Source of the DNA: Streptococcus mitis
GTDB lineage: Bacteria; Bacillota; Bacilli; Lactobacillales; Streptococcaceae
Assembly: GCF_000722765.2 (NCBI RefSeq)
Contig: NZ_CP028415.1
Coordinates: forward strand, 1,494,501-1,558,500
Direction: 5' to 3'
Length of the DNA stretch: 64,000 bases
The notes beneath the pieces are model-generated. The model was not told the origin of the DNA. It saw nothing but the letters and a program-made list of their open reading frames with translations, and did no database searches. The translations under genes and the position numbers were made by a program. Positions 10,487-20,449 of this stretch are shown here, one piece after another (position 1 is the first letter of the stretch; each line of letters begins with the position of its first letter).

Positions 10487-10510
10487 TTTCTTGTACCTAT
10501 TTTCTAAATT

Positions 10511-11152
<642 letters not shown>

Positions 11153-11304
11153 TCAGTCTGTGAAATAACATTTCTCTAGAATAATGGCAAAAAGCCAGAT
11201 TATCCTTTACAGTCTTTCTATCTAGTGTAACAAAAAAGCAGTAATTTTTCAACTGCTCTTTCTTATTTATTTAGATTTATACAAGGTATCCCCTTAAAAT
11301 ATAC

Positions 11305-11333
11305 TTGCCTTTTTATTCTATTTAAGAGATAAT
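11305..11333 (+). promoter_or_regulatory. Promoter of the Jag-N domain gene
   Basis: TTGCCT at 11305-11310 and GATAAT at 11328-11333, separated by 17 bases. It lies 29 bases before the ATG, which itself follows an AAAAGGAG ribosome binding site. Confidence 0.6.
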
Positions 11334-11362
11334 AAAACGACTAATATAAAAAGGAGAAGTTT

Positions 11363-12189
11363 ATGGGAAATTATAAAGGAAAAAATGTTGATGAAGCGAT
11401 TGAAAATGGCTTATCTGAACTCAATCTCAAAAAAAGTGAAGTCAAAATCAATATTATTGATCATGGAAATGCCGGAATTTTTGGTTTTTTTGAAAAAGAA
11501 GCTGAGGTTGAAATCACACCATTAAGCCCACTGGAATTGAAGGTAAAAAATTAATTCCATATTTAATTGGTGCAGGTGTAACATTTATAATTCTTCTTTT
11601 AGTTCTATTTGGAGGAAACTCAGATAAATCAACTACTGGTTCTACCCCTTCATCTACAGAAACTAGTAGCGTTGTTGAAAAATCTGTCGAGAAAACTAGT
11701 GAATCATCCTCTACATCATCAAGTTCGACGCCTGCTTCCTCTAGTTCAACTAACACCACATCAAGCTCGACCGAAACCTCGTCAACAAGTCCATCCCAAT
11801 CAGCTGTCATCACGACTGAAAACAATGAGGAATTTAAAGCACTATTGCAAACTGATGACTCAAGCACCATAACAAATTTTATTCAAAAATATAAAGGTCA
11901 AGTCATCGAATTTGATGGACACATAGCAGATATTGCACACTATAAAAATTACAAAACAAAATTCGATATGCTTATTTATAGCGGAAATTATTTAGGAGCA
12001 GAACAAGCACCTTCGGGACCAAACTTCAAATTTGTAAATATAACAACAGTTTCTAACGCCGCTTTCAACTCTTTTAATGGCGAAAATATTTCTAAAGGCC
12101 AAAATGTACATATAAAAGCACAAATTGGAAACTATAACTCCACTCAAGATTTAGTCTACCTATCTCCAATTGAGGTTTCGCCTCGATAA
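11363..12189 (+). pseudogene. Jag-N domain membrane protein with DUF4839-like C-terminus, frameshifted
   Basis: Two frames together make one recognisable protein. Residues 1-50 (KGKNVDEAIENGLSELNL to GIFGFFEKEAEVEI) are a Jag-N domain, the short N-terminal domain of KhpB/Jag. That frame stops at 11554. From the A-tract at 11545-11550 the next frame reads KKLIPYLIGAGVTFIILLLV (one membrane helix), a Ser/Thr-rich linker rich in TSSSS, and a C-terminal domain from about 11845 resembling DUF4839 (OB-fold-like). One added A restores a protein of about 275 residues. The arrangement A AAA AAT TAA at the break is also a possible -1 slippery site. Jag-N predicts the N-terminus stays inside and the DUF4839 part outside. 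Function unknown. Confidence 0.7.
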
Positions 12190-12220
12190 TATAACGAATT
12201 ATTTCAAATAATTTATTCAA

Positions 12221-12256
12221 AAAACTGAAGTCAGATTCTCTTCTGACCTCAGTTTT
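12221..12256. terminator. Bidirectional terminator between the Jag-N gene and rny
   Basis: AAAACTGAAGTCAGA pairs with TCTGACCTCAGTTTT around a short loop, with T-runs on both strands. It serves the two convergent genes. Confidence 0.85.
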
Positions 12257-12259
12257 TTA

Positions 12260-13873
12260 TTATTTAGCATAATCTACTGCACGCAACTCGCGAATCACGG
12301 TTACCTTGATATTTCCTGGGTAATCGAGATTGTTTTCAATTTTCTCACGAACTTTGTGAGCCAAGATTGTGACTTTGTCGTCCTTGATTTGTCCTGGATT
12401 GACCATGATGCGGATTTCACGTCCTGCTTGAAGGGCAAAGCTATTTTGTACTCCTTCAAAGCCGTTGGCGATTTCTTCCAAGTCATGGAGACGCTTGATA
12501 TAGCTTTCAAGAGACTCACTACGAGCACCTGGACGTGCCGCGCTCAAGGCATCTGCTGCAGCAACGATTACTGCAATCACGCTTTCAGCTTCAACATCAC
12601 CGTGGTGGCTAGCAATCGTATTAACCACAACTGGATGCTCCTTGTACTTACGTGCCAATTCCATACCGATTTCAACGTGGCTACCCTCAACCTCACGGTC
12701 AATGGCTTTCCCGATATCGTGAAGGAATCCAGCACGACGGGCAAGAGCCGCATTTTCACCAAGTTCGCTCGCCATGATACCAGCCAACTTAGCAACCTCA
12801 ATCGAATGGCGCAAGACATTTTGTCCATATGAAGTACGGAACTGCAAACGTCCCATAATCTTCATCAAGTCTGGATGGAGGTTCGGCGCACCAATCTCAT
12901 AGGCAGCAGCCTCACCGTATTCACGAATCTTATTGTCAATCTCCTGACGGTTTTTCTCAACCAACTCTTCGATACGAGCTGGGTGAATACGACCATCTTT
13001 GAGCAACATTTCCATAGTCATACGGGCAATCTCACGACGAATCGGGTCAAATCCTGACAAGGTCACCACTTCTGGTGTATCGTCGATAATCACATCAACC
13101 CCTGTCAAGCTTTCAAAGGTACGAATGTTACGACCTTCACGACCGATAATGCGTCCCTTCATAGTATCATCTGGCAGATGAACTGTTGAGTTTGTTGACT
13201 CCGCTACATATTCACCAGCGATACGTTGCATTGCTTGAACCAGAATGTCCTTGGCCATTTTGTCAGAACGTTCCTTGACCTCTTGCTCAGCTTCGCGAAT
13301 GCGACTGGCAATCTCCTTAGTCAAGTTCTCCTCTGTCTGAGCCAAGATAATATCTCGTGCTTCTGCCTGAGACAGAGCACCAATACGTTCTAGTTCAGCT
13401 TCTTTTTGTCTTTCGACTTCCTCTAATTGCTCTTCACGCGCATCAAGGTTTTTCGCTCTATCAGAAATACTTTGTTCTTTTTGTTCAAGTGTTTGTTCTT
13501 TACTCGTCAAATTGTCGTCCTTACGGTCAAGGCTAGTAGCTCTCTCTGTCAAACGACTTTCGATTTGTTTGAGTTCTTGACGTTCTGATTTGAATTCAGC
13601 GTCCACTTCTTCACGGTATTTTCTGGCTTCTTCTTTGGCCTCCAATAGTGCTTCTTTTTTAAGAGACTTACTTTCACGCTTGGCTTCATTAACAAGTAAA
13701 TCCGCTTCACGCTCAGCTTGTCCACGTAAATTAGTTGCTTCTTGTTCAGCATTTAAAAGCATCAACTCCGCAGCTTCCTGAGATGATTTCATCTTAGCTG
13801 AGATGCTGACATATCCAATGACTAAACCAATGATGACGGCAAAAACAGCAATCGCAAGCGACATGATTTCCAT
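12260..13873 (-). CDS. rny: Ribonuclease Y
   Basis: A membrane-anchored endoribonuclease that initiates mRNA decay. The 537 residues show an N-terminal membrane helix ([16 protein letters not shown]), then a long coiled coil of about 180 residues rich in Glu, Lys and Arg. A KH domain follows with [15 protein letters not shown], then the HD nuclease domain with [10 protein letters not shown] and FLHDIGKA. Length and order are normal for the family. It is transcribed alone, with its own promoter and a shared terminator. Confidence 0.97.
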   Translation of the reverse strand: MEIMSLAIAVFAVIIGLVIGYVSISAKMKSSQEAAELMLLNAEQEATNLRGQAEREADLLVNEAKRESKSLKKEALLEAKEEARKYREEVDAEFKSERQELKQIESRLTERATSLDRKDDNLTSKEQTLEQKEQSISDRAKNLDAREEQLEEVERQKEAELERIGALSQAEARDIILAQTEENLTKEIASRIREAEQEVKERSDKMAKDILVQAMQRIAGEYVAESTNSTVHLPDDTMKGRIIGREGRNIRTFESLTGVDVIIDDTPEVVTLSGFDPIRREIARMTMEMLLKDGRIHPARIEELVEKNRQEIDNKIREYGEAAAYEIGAPNLHPDLMKIMGRLQFRTSYGQNVLRHSIEVAKLAGIMASELGENAALARRAGFLHDIGKAIDREVEGSHVEIGMELARKYKEHPVVVNTIASHHGDVEAESVIAVIVAAADALSAARPGARSESLESYIKRLHDLEEIANGFEGVQNSFALQAGREIRIMVNPGQIKDDKVTILAHKVREKIENNLDYPGNIKVTVIRELRAVDYAK

Positions 13874-13921
13874 GTTTTTACCTCATTTTATTGTTATTCC
13901 GAATGACATACATTCTTTTAC

Positions 13922-13932
13922 ATTCTACCATA
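13922..13932 (-). promoter_or_regulatory. Extended -10 promoter of rny
   Basis: The minus strand reads TATGGTAGAAT, an extended -10 box, about 50 bases before the rny start codon; AATGAGGT provides the ribosome binding site. Confidence 0.55.
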
Positions 13933-14054
13933 AAAAAGTGATTTTCACAAACCTAAAATAGAATATGTTTTGGGGAAATTGGAGTTTATTTCACTAAAAT
14001 ATATCTGTGCAATCCTTATTTCTTAGAAATAGTTGCTTAGTAGAGATTTGAGAA

Positions 14055-14076
14055 AAGTCTACCTTTCAGTAGACTT
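14055..14076 (-). terminator. Terminator of yefM-yoeB
   Basis: On the minus strand AAGTCTAC and GTAGACTT form an eight-base-pair stem with a six-base loop, followed by TTCTC. The stem overlaps the yoeB stop codon. Confidence 0.65.
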
Positions 14077-14329
14077 AATAATGATCTTTGAAAGACAAGA
14101 AAGCCACGCTATCTCCATCCATCATATAAATCAAGCGATTTTCTGCATCAATACGACGTGACCAAGCTCCTTGGTAGTCATACTTGAGTGGTTCTGGTTT
14201 ACCTATTCCTGTAAAGGGATCACGTTGAATATCCTTGATTAGTTTATTGATTCTTTTTAACGTTTTCTTATCCTGATTTTGCCAGTAGCAATAATCTGCC
14301 CAGGCATCTTCTGTAAACTTGAGCAGCAT
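14075..14329 (-). CDS. yoeB: YoeB/Txe family mRNA interferase toxin
   Basis: An 84-residue ribosome-dependent mRNA endonuclease of the RelE superfamily. Family signatures are LLKFTEDAWADYCYWQNQDK, KRINKLIKDIQRDPFTGIGK with the catalytic Glu nearby (PEPLKYD), SRRIDAENRLIYM, and the C-terminal His-Tyr of FKDHY. Length is typical. It lies three bases downstream of the YefM antitoxin, the canonical antitoxin-first order. All key residues look intact, so it is likely functional. Confidence 0.95.
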   Translation of the reverse strand: MLLKFTEDAWADYCYWQNQDKKTLKRINKLIKDIQRDPFTGIGKPEPLKYDYQGAWSRRIDAENRLIYMMDGDSVAFLSFKDHY

Positions 14330-14332
14330 TTC

Positions 14333-14587
14333 TTACTCCTCAATAACATGGACCTGAGTGCTTCCAGCACGAACTTGAGCCATTCCTCGCAAGACCTTGT
14401 CAGATAGTTCCTTATTTTGAGCGATTCTCAGAGTTTCTTGAATACTATCCCACTCGCTCTTTGAAAGGACTACAATGTCCTCGTCTGGATTTTTATTAAC
14501 CACCGTCAAAGGCTCAAATTCATCGTTTACCTTCTTCATGTAGTCTTTTAAATGATTTCGGAACGTTGAGTAAAGAACTGCTTCCAT
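14333..14587 (-). CDS. yefM: YefM/Phd family antitoxin
   Basis: An 84-residue antitoxin that binds YoeB and represses the operon. The N-terminal DNA-binding half reads MEAVLYSTFRNHLKDYMKKV and includes DEDIVVLSKSEWDSI; the C-terminal half is the toxin-binding tail. The frame is open further upstream to 14626, but the ATG at 14587 has GAGGT six bases before it and gives the family's usual N-terminus, so I chose it. Autoregulation with YoeB is established for the family; an operator is not obvious here. Confidence 0.93.
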   Translation of the reverse strand: MEAVLYSTFRNHLKDYMKKVNDEFEPLTVVNKNPDEDIVVLSKSEWDSIQETLRIAQNKELSDKVLRGMAQVRAGSTQVHVIEE

Positions 14588-14617
14588 AACCATACCTCGT
14601 TTTACCTCTTTTCCACT

Positions 14618-14646
14618 ATTATACACAAAAAGAAAGAAATTGTCAG
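14618..14646 (-). promoter_or_regulatory. Promoter of yefM-yoeB
   Basis: On the minus strand CTGACA and TATAAT are separated by exactly 17 bases, 31 bases before the yefM start. It is one of the best sigma-A-type promoters in the window. Confidence 0.7.
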
Positions 14647-14693
14647 GAACTTGTACAAGATTTTCTTTTCTATCTATTTATTCGTAAAAAATA

Positions 14694-14720
14694 TCAAAAA
14701 GCCTACTTCACAGTAGACTT
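14694..14720 (-). terminator. Terminator after tmcAL
   Basis: On the minus strand AGTCTAC pairs with GTAGGCT, followed by TTTTT. It begins at the tmcAL stop codon. Confidence 0.65.
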
Positions 14721-15816
14721 AGTTTGTTTCTATTCTAATCGGCACTCTTCCAAAATTCTGCTCTGCTATACTTGGATTTCCAAGTTGGTAAATCTGATCT
14801 GCCTTTTGAGTCATAGCATCCCAAGGTTCTTTTCCAATTCGGCTAACTAGATTAACCTGTACTTTCAGAGACTTAAGGTGTTGTCTGCCATTTTCAGTAA
14901 ATCCAAGGACATGAATCCCTTCTGGCAAATCACTTTCTCTAGCTTGCACCAAAATATAGGTCAAAAGGCGTCTGACACGCGCCTTGGTGTAACGTTTGGT
15001 CGCAACCGCATCGACTAATTCTTCTACAGACTGTGCTGTTTTAATAGCTTCATTAATGCGCACAGCCATTTCTTGATTGACCTGATAGATGGTGGTTAGG
15101 TCGGGATTTGACAAGATTTGATAGCGGAGCAAAGGAAAATAGTCGTCCCAACTCACCTTATTAGCCTGCTTAAAGAGAGCAACAGAAGGCATAAAGTGTT
15201 CTAAGAAATATTGGTCCTTCTGGTGTTGACGGAGGGCTGTTGCCGAAGCAAAGTCCACATCCTTGTCCACAGAATGGTAACCAGCCCCCTGACGCTGAAT
15301 CGGATGGAGTTTGATGTTGCGTCCTGCAACCGCCTTGGCATAGGCCAGAGCAAGAACATGATTTGGCGTATTGCCAGAAAAATCAAGACCTGCAAATTCC
15401 TTCCACATAGCTTGGGTTTTCTGGGGATAAGAGAGAGAATCAGGTAGATTTTCCACAAATTTCTCCATCTCAGCACCTTTCTCTGTGTATAAGTCAGCAA
15501 TTTTCTGATAATCCAGAACTTCCTCTGTCCCAAAGGATAACCTATCAATACCCAGCCTAGCCAAGATATCCACAGCACCTTGACCAAAGAAATCTGCTGC
15601 CTGAACACTGACTAAAAAGGGCAATTCTACTACCAAATCTGCGCCATTTTCCAGTGCCATCTGGGCTCGTGTCCACTTGTCAACGATAGCAGGCTCTCCA
15701 CGCTGCATGAAATTTCCAGACATGGCTACGATTTTCAGCCCCTCAGCCTGATCCAGCAGGTATTTGTGCCCATTATGAAAAGGATTGAACTCCGCTATAA
15801 TGCCTGTGATGGTCAT
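14719..15816 (-). CDS. tmcAL: tRNA(Met) cytidine acetate ligase TmcAL (YlbM family)
   Basis: A 365-residue enzyme that activates acetate with ATP and acetylates cytidine 34 of elongator tRNA-Met (family knowledge from Bacillus). The nucleotidyltransferase-like N-terminus shows [20 protein letters not shown], with the HxGH-type motif, and [17 protein letters not shown]. Further signatures are the ATP-binding SFGTEE and the [11 protein letters not shown] region. Length is normal. It lies 10 bases after the methyltransferase gene. Confidence 0.92.
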   Translation of the reverse strand: MTITGIIAEFNPFHNGHKYLLDQAEGLKIVAMSGNFMQRGEPAIVDKWTRAQMALENGADLVVELPFLVSVQAADFFGQGAVDILARLGIDRLSFGTEEVLDYQKIADLYTEKGAEMEKFVENLPDSLSYPQKTQAMWKEFAGLDFSGNTPNHVLALAYAKAVAGRNIKLHPIQRQGAGYHSVDKDVDFASATALRQHQKDQYFLEHFMPSVALFKQANKVSWDDYFPLLRYQILSNPDLTTIYQVNQEMAVRINEAIKTAQSVEELVDAVATKRYTKARVRRLLTYILVQARESDLPEGIHVLGFTENGRQHLKSLKVQVNLVSRIGKEPWDAMTQKADQIYQLGNPSIAEQNFGRVPIRIETN

Positions 15817-15825
15817 GATAATCTC

Positions 15826-16566
15826 CTACTTCTGCGCCACAAAAAACCAACGGGTACTAGTTTCTGTAGGCTCTTTGTCCTCAAAGTCTGCATAAAGTTT
15901 GAAGGATTTGAAACCAGCCTGTTCCAGCAAAATATCATAGGTCAGAACCTCATAAGTCCGCTCCTCATGCACTTCATCGTGGCGACTAAAGGAACCGTCC
16001 GCCTCCTTGATAAAGAAAGTCAGCTCATGGACGATGGAGTGAGGTGCTTCGTCCTCGTAGGTATCCCAGAGCATGGCGAAATCTTCCGCATTTTCATGGT
16101 AAGAATAGCCTGGAAAAATTTCATCCGTCTGGTAAGTCGAATGCACGTCAAAGATGAAAACTCCGTCTTCGTTGAGGACATTATAGACTTCCTTAAAGAC
16201 GTCCCCTACTTCCACCTCATCCGGCATGTAGCAGACAGAGTCCGAATAACAAGTGACAAAATCATATTGACCCACCTTGGACAAATCCAGCATATTGCCT
16301 TCAATAAAATCAATCTTTTGCTTGGCTGCAGCCGCTCTCTTCTCGGCAATCTTCAACATATCCCCACTCAAGTCAAGTCCAGTCACATCAAAACCAGCCT
16401 GAGAGAAGCGCACAGATTGAATTCCTGTCCCACAAGCCAATTCCAAGAGTTTCTTTCTCTCCTTGGTCTTAGGCAAGTGACGCAGAGAAAAATCCGTCCA
16501 TTTGTCGTATAAACTATCGTCCATGACCGCATCATAGACCGCTGCAAAAGTTTCATAAGTTGCCAT
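15826..16566 (-). CDS. Class I SAM-dependent methyltransferase
   Basis: A 246-residue methyltransferase with a Rossmann fold. Motif I is LLELACGTGIQSVRF, the acidic residue ending the second strand is in VTGLDLSGDML, and motif II/III includes YDFVTCYSDSVCYM. The substrate is not evident. The frame extends to 16602, but the ATG at 16566 gives the expected MATYETFAAVYDAVMDD start; an ATG two codons earlier is equally possible and lies better relative to the GGAGG upstream. It is placed between rsfS and tmcAL, so a role in translation or RNA modification is a guess from context only. Confidence 0.82.
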   Translation of the reverse strand: MATYETFAAVYDAVMDDSLYDKWTDFSLRHLPKTKERKKLLELACGTGIQSVRFSQAGFDVTGLDLSGDMLKIAEKRAAAAKQKIDFIEGNMLDLSKVGQYDFVTCYSDSVCYMPDEVEVGDVFKEVYNVLNEDGVFIFDVHSTYQTDEIFPGYSYHENAEDFAMLWDTYEDEAPHSIVHELTFFIKEADGSFSRHDEVHEERTYEVLTYDILLEQAGFKSFKLYADFEDKEPTETSTRWFFVAQK

Positions 16567-16644
16567 AATCATGATACCAAGAGCCTCCATGGCAAACACC
16601 ACTCGCTCTTTACCTTTCCATCAATTTTCTAAAATAAGCAAAGA

Positions 16645-16668
16645 AACCCAGTTGACTGCAACTGAGTT
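16645..16668 (-). terminator. Probable terminator after rsfS
   Basis: On the minus strand AACTCAGTTG and CAACTGGGTT form a ten-base-pair stem (one G-T pair) followed by TCTTT, just after the rsfS stop. The T-run is short, so partial read-through into the methyltransferase gene is likely. Confidence 0.5.
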
Positions 16669-16674
16669 CATCTT

Positions 16675-17028
<354 letters not shown>

Positions 17029-17039
17029 TTAGTCCTCTT

Positions 17040-17540
17040 TTAAAAAATATTTTTATAATCTAGGACATCTGCAAAGCGATTCTCCCAAATGTCCTCATAA
17101 AATTCATTTATCGTTTCTGCTGGAATGTCATCCCCATCAAAGGTTGTGACAGCACCTTCTGGAATAATCAGCTGATAGCCATATTCAAAGGCAACCTTGA
17201 CAGAGGTATCCACACAATATTCTGTCTGCATGCCACATAAAACTAATTTTTCAATCCCCTGTTTATCCAAGTATTCTTTTAAGCCAGTTTCTTTGAAAAT
17301 ACTATTATACTTCTTCTGAAAGACCTTTTCATCAGATTTTCGATTTAAAAGCGCAGATAACTGCCAATCTTCTGATGTTTGAGCTTCAGAGTTCTCAATA
17401 TGTTGAACATAGATAATTTCAATATTCTTGCTTCTAGCCTGATTTTGTAAATAAGAAATTTTTTCCAATAGACTTTTTGTCTGGAACCCAGTTTCCACTA
17501 AAATATTCTGAACATCAATGATTATAAAAGCCGTCTTCAT
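17040..17540 (-). CDS. Isochorismatase-family cysteine hydrolase
   Basis: A 166-residue alpha/beta hydrolase of the cysteine-hydrolase (isochorismatase/nicotinamidase) superfamily. The catalytic triad is visible as Asp9 (FIIIDVQN), a Lys at 76/77 (FQKKYNS) and Cys109 (GMQTEYCVDTS). The substrate is unknown. Position next to nadD might suggest a nicotinamidase, but the typical metal-binding DxHxxxH of nicotinamidases is not visible, so I would leave it unassigned. It starts immediately after the yqeK stop codon and ends 11 bases before rsfS. Confidence 0.85.
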   Translation of the reverse strand: MKTAFIIIDVQNILVETGFQTKSLLEKISYLQNQARSKNIEIIYVQHIENSEAQTSEDWQLSALLNRKSDEKVFQKKYNSIFKETGLKEYLDKQGIEKLVLCGMQTEYCVDTSVKVAFEYGYQLIIPEGAVTTFDGDDIPAETINEFYEDIWENRFADVLDYKNIF

Positions 17541-18134
17541 TTAGTCCTCTTTCAAATAGTGCACAAAGGCGTTATAGGTTTCAAGGGTTTGGGGATAGAT
17601 AGGGAATCCCTGATGAGCCAGATGCTCCACAGTGCGAGCTGTTTCGTAGGCCACCGCCTTATTAAGCGATAGACTTGCAATCTCACGCGCCACATCCACC
17701 CCTGGAAAGGCACGATTATGCTCTATATAGTCTGCGACGTAGATAACCTTATCAAGATCAGTCATCTGATCCGCCCCAACTGTATGGATTTCAATAGCTC
17801 GCAAGATTTCTGAATCATGCAAATCCAGGTCTTCTTGAATCTTGTATATACCAACCATGCCATGCCAGACATTATTGCCCCAGTTTTTGAGGTCAGGGTC
17901 TAGCTGATAACGGCCAATCAAGTCTAGAAATTCCTGATTTGACAGCTTTTTAGCATAGTCATGAAGAAGGCCTGCTAGGCCTGCTTTCTCGGTATCGACT
18001 CCAAATCGCTGAGCCAATTCTATGGCTGCACGCTCCACACCCAAGCAATGGGTTAAACGTTTTTCAGGTAGAAGCTCTGCCATTTTTTCCAACAAAGCCT
18101 CGCGAGAGCAATTGATATAGTCTTGGTATGCCAT
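17541..18134 (-). CDS. yqeK: HD-domain hydrolase YqeK (symmetrical Ap4A hydrolase family)
   Basis: A 197-residue HD-superfamily phosphohydrolase; family members hydrolyse diadenosine tetraphosphate to two ADP. Metal ligands appear in [22 protein letters not shown] and the HGMVG/HTVGA segments. ADYIEHNR is a further family signature. Its ATG shares a base with the nadD stop (TGATG), so it is co-translated with nadD, the usual neighbour. Confidence 0.92.
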   Translation of the reverse strand: MAYQDYINCSREALLEKMAELLPEKRLTHCLGVERAAIELAQRFGVDTEKAGLAGLLHDYAKKLSNQEFLDLIGRYQLDPDLKNWGNNVWHGMVGIYKIQEDLDLHDSEILRAIEIHTVGADQMTDLDKVIYVADYIEHNRAFPGVDVAREIASLSLNKAVAYETARTVEHLAHQGFPIYPQTLETYNAFVHYLKED

Positions 18135-18763
18135 CAGTAAAGCCCCTCCTTCTCGATATAGTCTAGTACAGGCTGAGGCAGGAGAAAGTTGGGTTTCCGA
18201 CCTTGGACAAGGAAGTCACGCACCATGCTAGACGAGATATCCATGAGAGGCACATCCACCCAGATAACTGGATAAGAAGTTCCAGCCTTGTAGCGTGGGC
18301 GCTGAACTCCCACAAACTGAACCATATCTACCAGTTCATCAATTCGGTACCACTTAGGCAGATAGTCCACCATATCGGCACCGATGATAAAGTAATAATC
18401 CGTATCTGGATTCTTCTCTGTTAAAATCTTCATGGTGTCGTAGGTATAGGAAATACCCTTGCGCTCTAACTCGATTGTTTCAATGGATAGACCTTCAATT
18501 CCCTCAATCGCCAACTCAAGCATCTTGAGACGGTGATGTTCAGGGATGGTTTCCTTTTTATCTACGTGAGGGGGTTGGTATTCAGGCATGAGCAAGACTT
18601 GATCCAGTCCTAACTGCTGGCGTACTTGGTCCGCAACAACCAGATGGGCATTGTGAACAGGGTTAAAATTCCCCCCTAAAATCCCGACTTGTTTGCGTTT
18701 TTTCTCCTTGATTTCTGGCTCCAACTCTACCTTGGTAAAGGGAGTCAATAGTTCGATTGCCAT
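18134..18763 (-). CDS. nadD: Nicotinate-nucleotide adenylyltransferase
   Basis: It transfers AMP from ATP to nicotinate mononucleotide in NAD synthesis. The 209-residue protein has the nucleotidyltransferase motif [15 protein letters not shown] near residues 28-42, the LMPEYQPPH segment, and the C-terminal signature [10 protein letters not shown] (ISSTxIR-like). GGAG lies just upstream of the ATG. It forms a tight group with yqeK, the isochorismatase gene and rsfS. Confidence 0.95.
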   Translation of the reverse strand: MAIELLTPFTKVELEPEIKEKKRKQVGILGGNFNPVHNAHLVVADQVRQQLGLDQVLLMPEYQPPHVDKKETIPEHHRLKMLELAIEGIEGLSIETIELERKGISYTYDTMKILTEKNPDTDYYFIIGADMVDYLPKWYRIDELVDMVQFVGVQRPRYKAGTSYPVIWVDVPLMDISSSMVRDFLVQGRKPNFLLPQPVLDYIEKEGLY

Positions 18764-18814
18764 AGGCTAGTCTCCTTTATTTCTCTGTAAAAACAGTTGT
18801 TTGGAGTATGGGGG

Positions 18815-19126
18815 TTAAATTTCTTTGACTTTTTTAGAAATCTTGCGATTTTCTTTCTTGCTGGATTGTTTAAACAAAATCAAGATTCGTCCGATTTTTT
18901 GGACTGTGTCCACACCGATTTCTTCTTCCAAAATTTCAGCTACTTCGTGGATATTTTCATCAGTGTTTTGTAAGAGCGTTACTTTAATCAATTCGCGGGC
19001 ATCAAGAGCTTGACGGACGCTGGTTTTGATTTGGTCGTTAAGGCCATTTTTCCCGATTTGGATGATGGGTTTGAGGGTGTGTGCCTGGCTGTTGAGGAAG
19101 GCACGTTGTTTTGATGTTAATGACAT
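18815..19126 (-). CDS. yhbY: YhbY-family RNA-binding protein (CRM domain)
   Basis: A 103-residue protein with a single CRM domain, which binds pre-ribosomal RNA in assembly of the large subunit. Family features are LTSKQRAFLNSQAHTLKPI, IGKNGLND (GxxG-type loop) and ARELIKVTLLQN. It lies between yqeH and nadD, matching the usual Firmicute order of ribosome-assembly genes. Confidence 0.93.
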   Translation of the reverse strand: MSLTSKQRAFLNSQAHTLKPIIQIGKNGLNDQIKTSVRQALDARELIKVTLLQNTDENIHEVAEILEEEIGVDTVQKIGRILILFKQSSKKENRKISKKVKEI

Positions 19127-19182
19127 AATTTCTTTAAAAGAGTTTCTTTTTATACTTTTCTGAAGTGGTGACGGACGTCAGC

Positions 19183-19264
19183 AAAGTCCTTTGGACTTTC
19201 ATGACTAAAATTTGAGCCTAAGGTCTCAAATTTTCCGCAGTTGGTACAATCACTTGTACCAACT
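19183..19264. repeat. Three consecutive perfect hairpins between yqeH and yhbY
   Basis: Within 82 bases are AAAGTCC/GGACTTT (19183-19199), AAAATTTGAG/CTCAAATTTT (19207-19234) and AGTTGGTACAA/TTGTACCAACT (19239-19264). None has a proper T-run, so they are not ordinary terminators. They fill most of the 214-base gap between yhbY and yqeH. I do not recognise a named repeat family. Confidence 0.6.
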
Positions 19265-19340
19265 AACACCACGACGAAAAGTATTCTCTATGGGGTTCGC
19301 CCTGCTCGTCCGAGTTCAGAAAACCCTTTCCTTTCTGTGT

Positions 19341-20447
19341 TTAAATAATTGCTTTTCGTGTGACGACGGCAACGCCTTCTGGTGCCCAGGCGGCGACTTT
19401 TGCGGTGCCTGTTACGCGGATCCAGCCGAGTCCAGAAATGACTAGGTCTGTCTTGTCCTTGATGGTAAATACATGCTCAACCAGTTTAGGAAAATCTTCT
19501 TTTTCCTTACTATTTGGTGGGGTCAGTAGGGTTCCGACGTGTTTATCGTAAAAGGTACTCGCTCCTTCGAGCTTGGTTCGGTGGAGTTTGAGTTCATTGT
19601 CAAAGAAGGCTGTGAAACCTTGCTTGTCACCTGCAATGAAGTCAAAGCGTCCCAAGCCACCTAAAAATAGGGTTTGCTCGGGATTAAGCTGATAGGTTTT
19701 TGGCTTGATTTCCTTTTTAGGGCTGACATACTTGAGATTTTTGGCCGTCAAGTAATGAGCCATTTGGTGACGGTGAATAATCCCCGGCGTATCGTAGATA
19801 TAAGATCCGTCGTCAAGCGGAATCTCGATCTTATCCAAGGTTGTCCCTGGGAAGCGCGAAGTCGTAATGACATTCTGGTCACCCGTGATTTCTTGGATAA
19901 TGGCATTGATTAGAGTTGATTTTCCAACGTTGGTCACACCGACCACATAGACATCGCGTCCCTTACGGTAGTGTTCAATTTTGTCAATGACTTCCTTGAT
20001 GGCATGTTTGTTTTGGGCTGAAGTTAGGACGACATCGACTGGACGAAGACCTTCTTCATGGGCACGTTCCATGAGCCACTGGCTAATCTTGCTCGGCTTA
20101 ACTGACTTAGGGAGGATATCTTTTTTATTTCCAACCAAGAGGACATCATTGCCTGATACAAAGCGTGGCAAGCCTGGAATGACAGAGCCATTAAAATCAA
20201 AGATATCAATGACATTGACCACTAAGGCATCACTGTCTCCCACCTCGTGCAAGAGCTTGAGGAAATCATCGTCCGTCAACTGGACATCCGTGATTTCATT
20301 GTAGTGGCGGAGACGGAAACAACGTTGGCAATAGATTTCACCTGTCTCCAAACCTTTTTCAAGTGCCGACTGGGGGGTAAAACCAAGACCAGCCTTATCT
20401 GTCGTCTGAATGGTTGCTCCACAACCAATACAGAGAATTTCTTCCAT
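19341..20447 (-). CDS. yqeH: Ribosome biogenesis GTPase YqeH
   Basis: A 368-residue circularly permuted GTPase needed for 30S assembly. It opens with a zinc finger (CIGCG and CQRCFRLRHY). The GTPase motifs come in permuted order: GNKKDILP (G4) near residue 106, SAQNKHA (G5), then GVTNVGKSTLIN (G1) and DTPGIIHR (G3). Length is typical. It lies two bases downstream of the HAD-phosphatase gene, so the two are co-transcribed. Confidence 0.96.
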   Translation of the reverse strand: MEEILCIGCGATIQTTDKAGLGFTPQSALEKGLETGEIYCQRCFRLRHYNEITDVQLTDDDFLKLLHEVGDSDALVVNVIDIFDFNGSVIPGLPRFVSGNDVLLVGNKKDILPKSVKPSKISQWLMERAHEEGLRPVDVVLTSAQNKHAIKEVIDKIEHYRKGRDVYVVGVTNVGKSTLINAIIQEITGDQNVITTSRFPGTTLDKIEIPLDDGSYIYDTPGIIHRHQMAHYLTAKNLKYVSPKKEIKPKTYQLNPEQTLFLGGLGRFDFIAGDKQGFTAFFDNELKLHRTKLEGASTFYDKHVGTLLTPPNSKEKEDFPKLVEHVFTIKDKTDLVISGLGWIRVTGTAKVAAWAPEGVAVVTRKAII

Positions 20448-20449
20448 AG

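Noticed and set aside
11234..11256. Hairpin with T-run upstream of gmk as an attenuator or riboswitch
   Set aside because: The stem is only five base pairs with a nine-base loop; no known leader RNA is recognised.
14075..14587. yefM-yoeB as part of a larger mobile unit
   Set aside because: No integrase, repeats or BOX sequence next to it; the pair sits between housekeeping genes with its own promoter and terminator.
17040..17540. Nicotinamidase linked to nadD
   Set aside because: Cysteine-hydrolase residues are present, but the metal-binding motif of nicotinamidases is not visible; location alone is too weak.
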